DNA from: Actinacidiphila paucisporea
Lineage (GTDB): Bacteria > Actinomycetota > Actinomycetes > Streptomycetales > Streptomycetaceae
Reading direction: 5' to 3'
Length of the DNA: 64,000 nucleotides
Assembly: GCF_900142575.1 (NCBI RefSeq)
Contig: NZ_FRBI01000001.1
Location: 621,014 to 685,013, forward strand
Shown here: positions 47,380 to 55,388 of the stretch, piece after piece
How positions within the stretch are numbered: position 1 is the first letter of the stretch
Layout: each line of letters begins with the position of its first letter
Made by a program: the position numbers and the translations under genes
Notes under the pieces: generated by a model
The model's database searches: none
The model's input: only the letters and a program-made list of their open reading frames with translations
Told to the model about the DNA's origin: nothing

Positions 47380-48849
47380 CTACGGCCGCGGCGGCGCGGC
47401 CAGCACCGACCGCATGACCGCCCGTGCGATCGGCGCCGCGATGCCGCCGCCGGAGATGTCCGCCCTGGCCGCCTCGGCGTCCTCCACCACCACGGCCACC
47501 GCCACCGCCGCCCGGCTCGCGCCGGGCGGTTTCGCGTAGCTGATGAACCACGCGTAGGGCGTGCCCAGGTTGCCGACGCCGTGCTGCGCGGTGCCGGTCT
47601 TGCCGCCGACCACGGCCCCCGGGATCGCCGCGTTGGTGCCGGTGCCGTCGCTGACCACCGCCTCCATCAGCTCCTGCAACCGCTCGGCGGTGCCCTCGCT
47701 GACCGCCCGGTGCAGCCGGGTGGGGGTGGTACGCGACACGACCGCGCCGCCGTGGTTGGTGACCCGGTCCACCAGGTACGGCCTCATCAGCTCGCCGCCG
47801 TTGCCGACCGCGGCGGCCACCATCGCCATCTGCAGCGGGGTCGCGGTCGTGTCGAACTGCCCGATCGAGGACAGCGCCACCTGGTCAGGGCTCATCGTGG
47901 TGTCGAAGTTGCTGACCGCCACCCCCGGCGGGATGCGCAGCGCGGTGTCGTTGAAGCCGAAGGCCGCCGCCTGCCGGGCCATCGCGGTCACGCCGACGTC
48001 CGCGCCCAGCTTGGCGAAGACCGTGTTGCAGGACACCCGGAAGGCGTCGTAGACGCTCGCGTCGGCGCAGCCGCGGCCCTCGTTGGTCAGCGACCAGGTG
48101 GTGCCGGGCAGCCGGTAGGGATCGGGGGAGTCGGTCGGCGCCGCCAGGTCGCCCACCGCCCCGTTCTCCAGCGCCGCCGCCGCGGTGACCACCTTGAAGG
48201 TCGAACCCGGCGGGTAGGTCTGCCGGATGGCACGGTCCAGCATCGGCTGCGCCGGGTCGTCGTTGAGCCGCTGCCACTGGCCGGTGACGGCCGGTCCGGT
48301 GCCCGCCAGCAGCGCCGGATCGTAGGACGGTGAGGAGACCAGCGCCAGGATGCGGCCGGTCGCCGGGTCCAGCGCGGCGACCGCGCCCCGCCGCCCGGCG
48401 AGCCCGGCGTAGGCCGCCTTCTGGGCCGCCGGGTCGATCGTGGTGTGGACGTCGCCGGGCCGCTGCCGGTCGCGGCTGATCTCGTGCCACAGCGGCACCG
48501 ACGCCAGCCGGGAGCTGGTGCCCGACAGCAGCCCGTCCTCGGTGCCTTCGAGCAGCGAGGTGCCGTACGTCTGGGAGGCGAAACCGGTCACCGGCGCGTA
48601 GAGCGGCCCGTCGCGGTAGGTACGGGCGTACGCCAGCTGGCCGCCGGTGTCCTGCGAGCCGGTGACCGGCGAGCCGCCGACCAGGATGCCGCCGCGCGGG
48701 TGCTGGTAGCGGGCGATGGCGATCCGCCGGTTGGCCGGGTCGGCGGCGTACGAACCGGCGTCGACGACCATCACCCGGACCGCGTTGGCGGCCAGGGCCA
48801 GCAGCAGCACCAGGCCCAGGGCGGCGCAGCGGCGGATGCAGCGGATCAC
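47380..48849 (-). CDS. Class B penicillin-binding protein (PBP2-like transpeptidase)
   Basis: 489-residue peptidoglycan transpeptidase. A single N-terminal membrane anchor (RCAALGLVLLLALAANAVRVM) is followed by a non-catalytic domain (to ~150) and the transpeptidase with STFK (catalytic Ser), SCN in RVSCNTVFAK, and KTGT in GGKTGTAQHG. GTG at 48849 overlaps the stop of the upstream RodA/FtsW gene by 4 bases. Pairing with a SEDS glycosyltransferase indicates a dedicated wall-synthesis pair, probably sporulation or elongation-related. Confidence 0.93.
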   Translation of the reverse strand: MIRCIRRCAALGLVLLLALAANAVRVMVVDAGSYAADPANRRIAIARYQHPRGGILVGGSPVTGSQDTGGQLAYARTYRDGPLYAPVTGFASQTYGTSLLEGTEDGLLSGTSSRLASVPLWHEISRDRQRPGDVHTTIDPAAQKAAYAGLAGRRGAVAALDPATGRILALVSSPSYDPALLAGTGPAVTGQWQRLNDDPAQPMLDRAIRQTYPPGSTFKVVTAAAALENGAVGDLAAPTDSPDPYRLPGTTWSLTNEGRGCADASVYDAFRVSCNTVFAKLGADVGVTAMARQAAAFGFNDTALRIPPGVAVSNFDTTMSPDQVALSSIGQFDTTATPLQMAMVAAAVGNGGELMRPYLVDRVTNHGGAVVSRTTPTRLHRAVSEGTAERLQELMEAVVSDGTGTNAAIPGAVVGGKTGTAQHGVGNLGTPYAWFISYAKPPGASRAAVAVAVVVEDAEAARADISGGGIAAPIARAVMRSVLAAPPRP

Positions 48850-50240
48850 GGGGACTCCTCCTGCGGCTCCGGTGACGGGCGGCGGGCGCTGTCGCTGACC
48901 CGGATCAGCAGGGCCACGATGATCCAGTTGGTGACGACCGACGAGCCGCCCTGCGCGAGGAAGGGCATCGCCATACCGGTCAGCGGGATCAGGTCGGTCA
49001 CCCCGCCGGTGATCACGAACACCTGGAGCGCCAGGATCGTCGCGAGCCCCACCGCGAGCAGCCGCCCGAAGGGGTCGCGCAGCGCCAGCCCGGCCCGCAT
49101 GCCGCGCGCCACCAGCAGCGCGTAGAGGGCCAGTAGCGCGCCCAGCCCGGCCAGGCCCAGCTCCTCGCCCGCGGTGGCCAGGATGAAGTCGGACTTGGTG
49201 GCGAAGCCGATCAGCGCCGAGTGCCCCTGCCCCAGGCCCGTGCCGAGGACGGCGCCGTTGCCGAAGGCGAAGAGGGACTGGGCGAGCTGGCCGGGGCCCA
49301 GGCCCGCGTGGATGCTGGCGAAGGGGTGCAGCCAGTCCTCGACCCTGCTGTGCACATGGGGCTCCAACGAGCCCACCGCGACCGCGCCGGCCGCGCTGAG
49401 CAGCAGCCCCACCGCGACCCAGCCGGTGCGGCCGGTCGCCACGTACAGCAGCACCACGAAGAGGCCGAAGAAGAGCAGCGAGGTGCCCAGGTCCCGCTCC
49501 AGGACCAGCAGTCCGACGCTGAGCAGCCAGATCGCCAGCACCGGGCCGAGCACCCGCCCGGTCGGCAGCTGGAGCCGGCGCAGCCCGAAGACCTGCCGCC
49601 CGGTGTACGCAAGCGCCGCCCGGTTCGCCGACAGGTAGGCCGCGAAGAAGACCGCGAGCAGCACCTTCGCGAACTCGCCGGGCTGGATGGAGAATCCGCC
49701 GGCCCTGATCCAGATCTTCGCCCCGTTGACCGCGGGGAAGAAGATCGGCGCCGCCGTCAGCGCCAGCGCGGCCGTCATCCCGACGTAGGAGTAGCGGGCC
49801 AGCACCCGGTGGTCGTCCAGTGCCAGCACCACCAGCACGAACAGGGTGATGCCCAGCGTCGACCAGACCAGCTGGGTCGGCGCGGCGCGCGGCCCGAGCG
49901 ACGGCTCCAGGTCCAGCCGGTAGATCAGCACCAGCCCGAAGCCGTTGAGCAGCACCGCGATGGGCAGCAGCAGCGGGTCGGCGTAGGGCGCCCTGGCCCG
50001 TACCGCCAGGTGCGCCAGCACCGCGAGCAGCGCGAGCCCGGCGCCGTAGCCGGCCGCGTCTCCCGGCACCGCGCCGCGGGTGGCCAGGCCCACCTCCGCG
50101 TACCCGTACACCGACACCAGCACCGCCGCCACCGTCAGCGACAGCTCCACTCCGCGCCGGTGGGACCGGGGCGGTGCGGCGGGGCGGGCCGCGGCCGGAG
50201 GTGCCTCCGGTGGCGGAGCGTCAGCCGACGTTGCGCTCAT
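48846..50240 (-). CDS. SEDS-family peptidoglycan glycosyltransferase (RodA/FtsW type)
   Basis: 464-residue polytopic membrane protein with about ten hydrophobic segments after a Pro/Ala-rich cytoplasmic tail. SEDS motifs are visible: ARYSYVGMTAAL, IQPGEFAKVLLAVFFAAYL, DLGTSLLFFGLFVVLL (catalytic Asp region), and the closing TDLIPLTGMAMPFLAQGGSSVVTNWI. It polymerises lipid II glycan with its partner transpeptidase, the next gene. ATG at 50240 chosen over the TTG 9 bases earlier. Confidence 0.94.
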   Translation of the reverse strand: MSATSADAPPPEAPPAAARPAAPPRSHRRGVELSLTVAAVLVSVYGYAEVGLATRGAVPGDAAGYGAGLALLAVLAHLAVRARAPYADPLLLPIAVLLNGFGLVLIYRLDLEPSLGPRAAPTQLVWSTLGITLFVLVVLALDDHRVLARYSYVGMTAALALTAAPIFFPAVNGAKIWIRAGGFSIQPGEFAKVLLAVFFAAYLSANRAALAYTGRQVFGLRRLQLPTGRVLGPVLAIWLLSVGLLVLERDLGTSLLFFGLFVVLLYVATGRTGWVAVGLLLSAAGAVAVGSLEPHVHSRVEDWLHPFASIHAGLGPGQLAQSLFAFGNGAVLGTGLGQGHSALIGFATKSDFILATAGEELGLAGLGALLALYALLVARGMRAGLALRDPFGRLLAVGLATILALQVFVITGGVTDLIPLTGMAMPFLAQGGSSVVTNWIIVALLIRVSDSARRPSPEPQEESP

Positions 50241-50348
50241 GGGCTGCAACCTAGCAAGGCGGTGCCGACATGTCCGTCATGTCACCCGCGAGGCGGCGGT
50301 GCCGGTCCCCCCGGGGAGCTGTCGGGGCCCGCGCGTAGGGTTTCCCGT

Positions 50349-51062
50349 GTGACCGCAAAGGACGCCCGCGCCGCCGTGCCCGAGGACCTCGCCGACCTGC
50401 CGTTCGCCGCGCTGCTGCGCCCGCACGCCGGTCCGCTCGCCGTCGAGGGGGACTACGACACCGTCCACCTCGACCGGCTCGACGTGGCCGCCGGCACCCG
50501 CGCGGCCGGCTCGCGCTTCCTGGAGTCCGCGATCACCGACTGCGTCCTGGACGGCACCGACCTGCGCGGCGCCCGCTTCAACGACACCTGGGCGTCCGGC
50601 ACCCGCTTCACCGGCTGCGCCCTGGCCTCCAGCCAGTGGCTGGACACCGCGCTGGTCGGCTGCTCGCTGGCCGGCGTCGAGGCCTACGACGCGGTGCTGC
50701 GCCGCGTGACCTTCGTCCGCTGCAAGCTCGACTCGGTCAACCTGCGCTCCGCCGCGCTGCACGACGTGGTCTTCGAGGACTGCGTGCTGCGCGACGTCGA
50801 TCTCGACGGGGCCAGGCTCGACGGGGTGACCTTCCCCGGCAGCCGGATCGAGCAGGCCAGATTCGGTCGCGCCACGCTGAAGAAGGCCGACCTGCGCGGC
50901 GCCCTGACCATCGACCTCGCCGACGGCTACGAGTCGCTGCGCGGCGCCGTGATCACCCCGGCCCAGCTGCTCGACCTCGCCCCGGCGCTCGCCCAGACCC
51001 TCGGCCTCACGGTGGCCGAGCCCGCCCTCACGTCCCACTCCGACAGGAGCACCAAGCGATGA
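50349..51062 (+). CDS. Pentapeptide-repeat protein
   Basis: 237-residue protein with repeats of A(D/N)LXX type: FLESAITDCVLDGTDLRGARFNDTWASGTRFTGCALASSQ, LDSVNLRSAALHDVVFEDCVLRDVDLDGARL, forming a predicted right-handed quadrilateral beta helix from ~45 to ~195. GTG start at 50349 after the divergent RodA/FtsW gene. Stop overlaps the next gene's ATG by 4 bases (ATGA). Function unknown. Confidence 0.85.
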   Translation: MTAKDARAAVPEDLADLPFAALLRPHAGPLAVEGDYDTVHLDRLDVAAGTRAAGSRFLESAITDCVLDGTDLRGARFNDTWASGTRFTGCALASSQWLDTALVGCSLAGVEAYDAVLRRVTFVRCKLDSVNLRSAALHDVVFEDCVLRDVDLDGARLDGVTFPGSRIEQARFGRATLKKADLRGALTIDLADGYESLRGAVITPAQLLDLAPALAQTLGLTVAEPALTSHSDRSTKR

Positions 51063-51550
51063 GCACCCTCCACGACATCCCGCTGCAGACCCTCGACGGC
51101 GCCCCCACCACGCTGGCCGACCACCGAGGCAAGGCCGTCCTGGTGGTCAACGTGGCGTCCAAGTGCGGACTGACCCCGCAGTACGAAGGCCTGGAGCGGC
51201 TCCAGCAGACGTATGCCGAGCGCGGCTTCACGGTGCTCGGCGTGCCCTGCAACCAGTTCGGCGGGCAGGAGCCCGGTACCGCCGAGGAGATCCAGACCTT
51301 CTGCTCCACCACCTACGGCGTCAGCTTCCCGCTGCTGGCGAAGGCCGACGTCAACGGTGCGAACCGCCACCCGCTCTACGCCGAGCTGACCCGGCTGCCC
51401 GACGCGGCGGGCGAAGCGGGGGATATCACCTGGAACTTCGAGAAGTTCCTGGTCAACGGGTCGGGTGAGGCCGTCGCCCGATTCCGTCCCGCCGTCGCTC
51501 CGGAGGCGTCCGAGGTCACTGTGGCGATCGAGGCGCTGCTCGCGAGCTGA
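51059..51550 (+). CDS. Cysteine-type glutathione peroxidase family protein
   Basis: 163-residue thioredoxin-fold peroxidase: NVASKCGLTPQYEGL (catalytic Cys, no Sec), PCNQFGGQEPG (catalytic Gln) and ITWNFEKFLV (catalytic Trp) form the GPx tetrad. As actinobacteria lack glutathione, it likely uses thioredoxin or mycothiol-linked reductants. It overlaps the pentapeptide-repeat gene by 4 bases. Confidence 0.93.
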   Translation: MSTLHDIPLQTLDGAPTTLADHRGKAVLVVNVASKCGLTPQYEGLERLQQTYAERGFTVLGVPCNQFGGQEPGTAEEIQTFCSTTYGVSFPLLAKADVNGANRHPLYAELTRLPDAAGEAGDITWNFEKFLVNGSGEAVARFRPAVAPEASEVTVAIEALLAS

Positions 51551-51711
51551 CCCACTCTCCGGGGTGGCACTCCCGGCCTGACCTGGGGCGGAGATGCCTA
51601 GATGCGCGTATGCGCCATGGCAGAATCCGGCCGGTCTGCGGGCGTTGTCGGGACGCGGCGGGGCTGGAAGTCTTTAACCACCGCCCCCGGCGACGAGAAG
51701 GGACAGTGGAA

Positions 51712-52173
51712 GTGCAGGACTACGAATTCCGGACCGGCCACCTGTGTGTCGAGACGGATCCTGCGCTCTGCCTTCCCTGCCAGGAGCGGTTGGATCGGCA
51801 ACTCGCCTTGCTTCCCCGGGTATACGGCGAGTTGGAGGTTGTACTCGTAGCAGCGCAGGACCCCGGCGACAGACTGTCCGGCACTGACCGGCCCGGCATC
51901 CCCCTGAACGGGCCGGCAGTCGAGGCGCGCGCAGCTATTCGAGACACCTTGGCCTCCTGGGCCGATCTCATAGTCGAGGGCCGCACCGTCCGCCTCCCCC
52001 TGCGGACGGTGCCGGCCCTCGCCGCATTCCTTCGTCGCCACCTCGGCTGGCTGGCCGTTCATCCGGCCGCCGACGACGCGGCGACCGACATCGACACCGT
52101 CCTGCGACACGCGCTGACGGTCGCCAGACCGCAGCAGGCCCTGATGGCTATGGCGGTCTCGGTCGGGCCCTGA
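51712..52173 (+). CDS. Conserved hypothetical with Cys motif (accessory, OvmZ-like family suspected)
   Basis: 153-residue soluble protein beginning MQDYEFRTGHLC, with C-x8-C-x2-C in LCVETDPALCLPCQERL and the segments GIPLNGPAVEARAAIRDTLASWADLIVEG and ALAAFLRRHLGWLAVHP. These segments recur in a hypothetical family common in Streptomyces accessory regions, which I associate with OvmZ-like annotations; that link is from memory and uncertain. GTG at 51712 has AAGGGA 8 bases upstream; GTG 51706 is an alternative. GC content is visibly lower than neighbouring genes, suggesting transfer. Confidence 0.65.
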   Translation: MQDYEFRTGHLCVETDPALCLPCQERLDRQLALLPRVYGELEVVLVAAQDPGDRLSGTDRPGIPLNGPAVEARAAIRDTLASWADLIVEGRTVRLPLRTVPALAAFLRRHLGWLAVHPAADDAATDIDTVLRHALTVARPQQALMAMAVSVGP

Positions 52174-52225
52174 CCCGAGCCCCGACCGGGCCGCCGCCCC
52201 CCAAGGATCCCCCCACAAATGCAAG

Positions 52226-52269
52226 AAGCACCGTGCGGTCCGCGAATCATCACGGACCGCACAGTGCTT
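52226..52269. terminator. Convergent stem-loop
   Basis: 17-bp inverted repeat, left AAGCACCGTGCGGTCCG (52226-52242), right 52253-52269 with one mismatch, 10-base loop, between the two convergent genes of the low-GC islet. Confidence 0.85.
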
Positions 52270-52334
52270 TCGGTAGCTGTCGCTGTACCTGTAGCTGTAC
52301 CTGGAGAGCGGTGTCGGTATCGGGTGCGGCGCGC

Positions 52335-52769
52335 TCAGACCTCGATGGAGGAGGTGAACCGACCGGCCGGCGCCACCGTCTGCGGGAACCAGCCGACCGG
52401 GGCCGCCGCCGGAGCGGTCTGCGGGAACCATCCGGCGGGGATGACCGCCGGCTCCGACCCGGGGAACCAGCCGTCAGGAGTCACCTCCGGGAACCAGCCC
52501 GCGGGAGTGGCCTCCGGGAACCATCCGGCGGGGGCGACCGCCGGCTCCGACCCGGGGAACCAGCCGTCAGGAGTCACCTCCGGGAACCAGCCCGCGGGAG
52601 TGGCCTCCGGGAACCATCCGTCAGGCGAGACGGTGTCGGCCGGGGCGGCCGGAGCCGGGGCGGAGGAGGAAGCAGTGTCGGCCGCAACGGCAGTGCCGGC
52701 GGCCGACGACAGTACGAGCACCAGTGCGGCAACAGCGGAGGCATGGGTCGAACGTCGGATCCGCGACAT
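52335..52769 (-). CDS. Secreted GWFP tandem-repeat protein
   Basis: 144-residue secreted protein. A signal peptide (MSRIRRSTHASAVAALVLVL...AGTAVA then ADTASSS, cleavage near residue 30) is followed by a Pro/Ala segment and eight GWFP units: GWFPEATPA, GWFPEVTPD, GWFPGSEPAVAPA, a second copy of these three, GWFPQTAPAAAPV and GWFPQTVAPAGRF. The first six units form two copies of a 31-residue block. No cysteine. The ATG at 52769 has AAGGA 5 bases upstream. I know no family with this repeat. It could be a surface or extracellular peptide, or a multi-core precursor cut from the repeats; function is unknown. A LuxR-type regulator lies upstream on the same strand. Confidence 0.75.
   Translation of the reverse strand: MSRIRRSTHASAVAALVLVLSSAAGTAVAADTASSSAPAPAAPADTVSPDGWFPEATPAGWFPEVTPDGWFPGSEPAVAPAGWFPEATPAGWFPEVTPDGWFPGSEPAVIPAGWFPQTAPAAAPVGWFPQTVAPAGRFTSSIEV
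52423..52608 (-). repeat. Two tandem 93-bp repeats encoding GWFP blocks
   Basis: 93-base units at 52423-52515 and 52516-52608 are almost identical (differing only around one Ala/Ile codon), with a partial third unit from 52609. Each encodes 31 residues holding three GWFP motifs. Confidence 0.9.
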
Positions 52770-52916
52770 CGTAATCCTTAGGTGGGCAGAGAGTGGATGC
52801 TCACATTGGTGTGGCGACACGTAACTTTCCCAATGATGGCAAATGCACACAGGTGGAGCCCAGGTTCCGCTTGTGCGTATTTCTGCCATGGCGTGAATGC
52901 GCGGCTCTGATCGTCC

Positions 52917-53924
52917 TCAGATCAAGCCGTGCGCTGCCGCGAGAACCCCTGCCTGGAATCGGCTGTCGGCTTCAAGATACCGCATGATCTCAGAAACCAG
53001 GCGGCTCACTGTCCTCAGTGACACCCCGAGTTTTCTGGCGATCCGCTCGTCCGTCAAGCCGTTGGCCAGGAGTCGCATGGTCGTGCGGTGCTGCTCAGTC
53101 AGCTCGTTGCCCGTGTCGAGGCCGTTCCCCACGTTCGCAGAGTAAGGGACCGATCGCAGCCAGCAGTCCTCGTACATTGCCACGTACGAACGGACGAGCG
53201 CGGGTCCGCGCACCACTACCGCGGGGCCGGACGGATCATCCGGATTAGCCAGGACGAGTGCACTGTGTGTATCAGCCATCAGGAGATCGAAAGGCACCTG
53301 GGGCGCCAATCTCACATCCACTCCCGCGGCTGTCAGATCCGACAGGTATTTCCGCTGTCTGGGCGCTGAATTAATGCTCTGGCCATAAATGGCGCGCACC
53401 TTTATGCCGCGGGCTATGAGCGCGTTGTCCGCGGTCAGCGAGCCCGCCAGGACCTCGCTGGAGGGCAGCGGTCCCGGGTGCATCCAGCTGGCCGACTCGG
53501 TGATCGTCGCGTCGAAGTCGCGCAGGAACTGCCGCCGCCGGTGGTCCTTGGTGACCAGCTCGACCTCGATCTCGGCGTTCTCCCGCATCACCGCCGGGCG
53601 GTACCGCTCCATCAGCGACTCGGCGGCGGTCACCATCGAGGTCAACTCGTCGCGCTGGCGCCGCAGCGAGGCCCGCTGCCTGGCCAGCAGCTCGATCAGA
53701 GCGGTGTCCGGTTCGACCGGGTCCACCACGTCCGCGGTGTCGCCCGGACGGATCAGACCCAGCTCCTCCAGCTCCCGCCAGCCCGCCTCGGCCTCCGCCT
53801 CGGTCAGCCCGAGCGCCGCCGCGGCCTTGGCCGGGACGGAGGAGCCATTGGTGCGCAACGTCTGATAAAGGGCGAGCCCGATGTCGGCCGCATTCGACCC
53901 ACCACCCCTCACCGAATTGGCCAC
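52917..53924 (-). CDS. LuxR-type helix-turn-helix regulator with N-terminal TrmB-like domain
   Basis: 335-residue regulator. Residues ~15-65 form a TrmB/MarR-like wHTH (LALYQTLRTNGSSVPAKAAAALGLTEAEAEAGWRELEELGLI). The middle (~70-260) includes a coiled coil and a region like the phospholipase-D-type effector domain of TrmB regulators (IKVRAIYGQSI, VRLAPQVPFDLLMADTHSALV). The C-terminal GerE-type HTH is NELTEQHRTTMRLLANGLTDERIARKLGVSLRTVSRLVSEIMRYL (~275-320). Start ATG 53924. The GWFP-repeat gene follows in the same direction 147 bases on; that protein is a likely target or partner. Confidence 0.85.
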   Translation of the reverse strand: MANSVRGGGSNAADIGLALYQTLRTNGSSVPAKAAAALGLTEAEAEAGWRELEELGLIRPGDTADVVDPVEPDTALIELLARQRASLRRQRDELTSMVTAAESLMERYRPAVMRENAEIEVELVTKDHRRRQFLRDFDATITESASWMHPGPLPSSEVLAGSLTADNALIARGIKVRAIYGQSINSAPRQRKYLSDLTAAGVDVRLAPQVPFDLLMADTHSALVLANPDDPSGPAVVVRGPALVRSYVAMYEDCWLRSVPYSANVGNGLDTGNELTEQHRTTMRLLANGLTDERIARKLGVSLRTVSRLVSEIMRYLEADSRFQAGVLAAAHGLI

Positions 53925-54117
53925 GGATTCCCTCTTTCGTCGCCGGGTGCGCCGAAACGTGCAGGTGCCTGCAAGGCGGCAACCGCGCCCCTATACCGAC
54001 TCTAGCAATGGATGGCCCCCACGCCATGGGTGAGATCACGGTTCGGACACCCCGGCGTCGCGGTCACGCCACGTTTCCTGGTAGGAACGAGTGCCGGTGG
54101 CCGAAAGGATGAGCACG

Positions 54118-55347
54118 ATGCGTCACGCGGGGCAGCAGGGACCGACGGGGGTGCCGGACCCCGTCGGCACAGGACAGGACCCGTGGGCGGCCGGTGACAC
54201 CGGTCCCGAGGGCGAGCCGGAGTCCGTACCGGCGCCAGTACGGGTGGTCATCATCGGTGCGGGCAAGGTCGCGCACGCCGCGCATCTGCGGGAGATCCGC
54301 GATCTGCCGCAGTTGATCAGGCCGGTCGCGGTGATCGAACCCGATCCGCGGCAGCGCGCCGCCCTGATGGCTGGATTTCCCCACCTCGCGGTGTGCTCCA
54401 CACCGGAGGAGTCGGTGTGGGCCGGAGCGACGGCCGCGCTCGTGCTGTCCCCGTGGTGGACGCACCGGGACGCCGTGCTCGGCTGCCTCGACGCCGGGCT
54501 GCCGGTGCTGTGCGAGAAGCCGGTCAGCCTGGACCCGGCCGAGATCGACGAGCTGATCGCCGCCGAGGTGCGCACCGGCGTCCCGGTCACCGCCGGCTAC
54601 ATGAAGCGGCACGACCCGGTGGTGCAGCTGTTCATCGAGCACTGCCGCGAGCACGCGGCCACCGCCCGCAGGATCGCCGTCGACATCCACGACCCGAACG
54701 CCCCGCACCTGGTCGACCACCTGGTGCCGTATCCGCCGCCGCCCTTCGGCCCGCAACCGCCGCCCGCCGAGGCCGCACTGGTCCGCGCGCTCGGCGAGGA
54801 CGCCTCGGCGACACAGCGCGAGGTCTACGCCCGGGGGTTGGGCGGTTCGCTGATCCACCAGGTCAACATCGTGCACGCCGCACTCGACGGCAGCGGGCGC
54901 GAGCTGTACGGCAGCCTGGAGCACAGCATGCAGTGGGCCGGCGGCAGCGCGGTCAGCTGCCGCTGGCGGCCCGACGACGACCTCGTGGTCGAGGTCGGCC
55001 ACCTGCGGCTGCCCGCCCACCGCCGCTACCGCGAGACGCTGGAATTCACCGGCACCGACTCGGTCGCCACCCTCACCCTGCCCTCGCCGTACGCCCGCGA
55101 CGAGGGCGCGACCCTGCACGTCGACACCTGGGACGCCGCCGGCATGTCCACCCGCCGCACCCACCGGGCGGGCCCGGCCAGGACCGGTTTCCGCGAGCAG
55201 CTGCGGGCCTGGACCCGCAGCGTGTCCTGGATTCCCGACCCCGGACCGCGGCCGGCCCCCCGCCCCGGCATCTGGCCGCTGCCCGGCCTGCGCGAGGTGC
55301 GCGCGGACGCGCTGGCCGTGAGGGAGGCGGCGCTGCGGCTGACCTGA
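54118..55347 (+). CDS. Gfo/Idh/MocA-family oxidoreductase
   Basis: 409-residue NAD(P)-dependent oxidoreductase. The Rossmann motif VRVVIIGAGKVAHAAHLREI begins near 41; VLCEKPVSLDPAEIDELI has the EKP signature near 140; YMKRHDP and HQVNIVHAALDG contain the catalytic-loop region with H as in the family. ATG at 54118 has AAAGGA 8 bases upstream; ATG 54109 and GTG 54091 are alternatives. The N-terminal 40 residues are an unusual Gly/Pro-rich extension. Substrate unknown, likely a sugar or cyclitol. Confidence 0.85.
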   Translation: MRHAGQQGPTGVPDPVGTGQDPWAAGDTGPEGEPESVPAPVRVVIIGAGKVAHAAHLREIRDLPQLIRPVAVIEPDPRQRAALMAGFPHLAVCSTPEESVWAGATAALVLSPWWTHRDAVLGCLDAGLPVLCEKPVSLDPAEIDELIAAEVRTGVPVTAGYMKRHDPVVQLFIEHCREHAATARRIAVDIHDPNAPHLVDHLVPYPPPPFGPQPPPAEAALVRALGEDASATQREVYARGLGGSLIHQVNIVHAALDGSGRELYGSLEHSMQWAGGSAVSCRWRPDDDLVVEVGHLRLPAHRRYRETLEFTGTDSVATLTLPSPYARDEGATLHVDTWDAAGMSTRRTHRAGPARTGFREQLRAWTRSVSWIPDPGPRPAPRPGIWPLPGLREVRADALAVREAALRLT

Positions 55348-55355
55348 GAGGGCTG

Positions 55356-55376
55356 GGGCCGGTTGGGGACCGGCCC
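55356..55376. terminator. Stem-loop between convergent oxidoreductase and DUF4032 genes
   Basis: GGGCCGGT (55356-55363) and ACCGGCCC (55369-55376), 5-base loop, between two convergent stops. Confidence 0.8.
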
Positions 55377-55388
55377 GGGAAGCCGCGG

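Noticed and set aside
52423..52608. Regular repeats that could suggest a CRISPR array
   Set aside because: Repeats are contiguous, in frame, code for GWFP units, and have no spacers; no cas genes are nearby.
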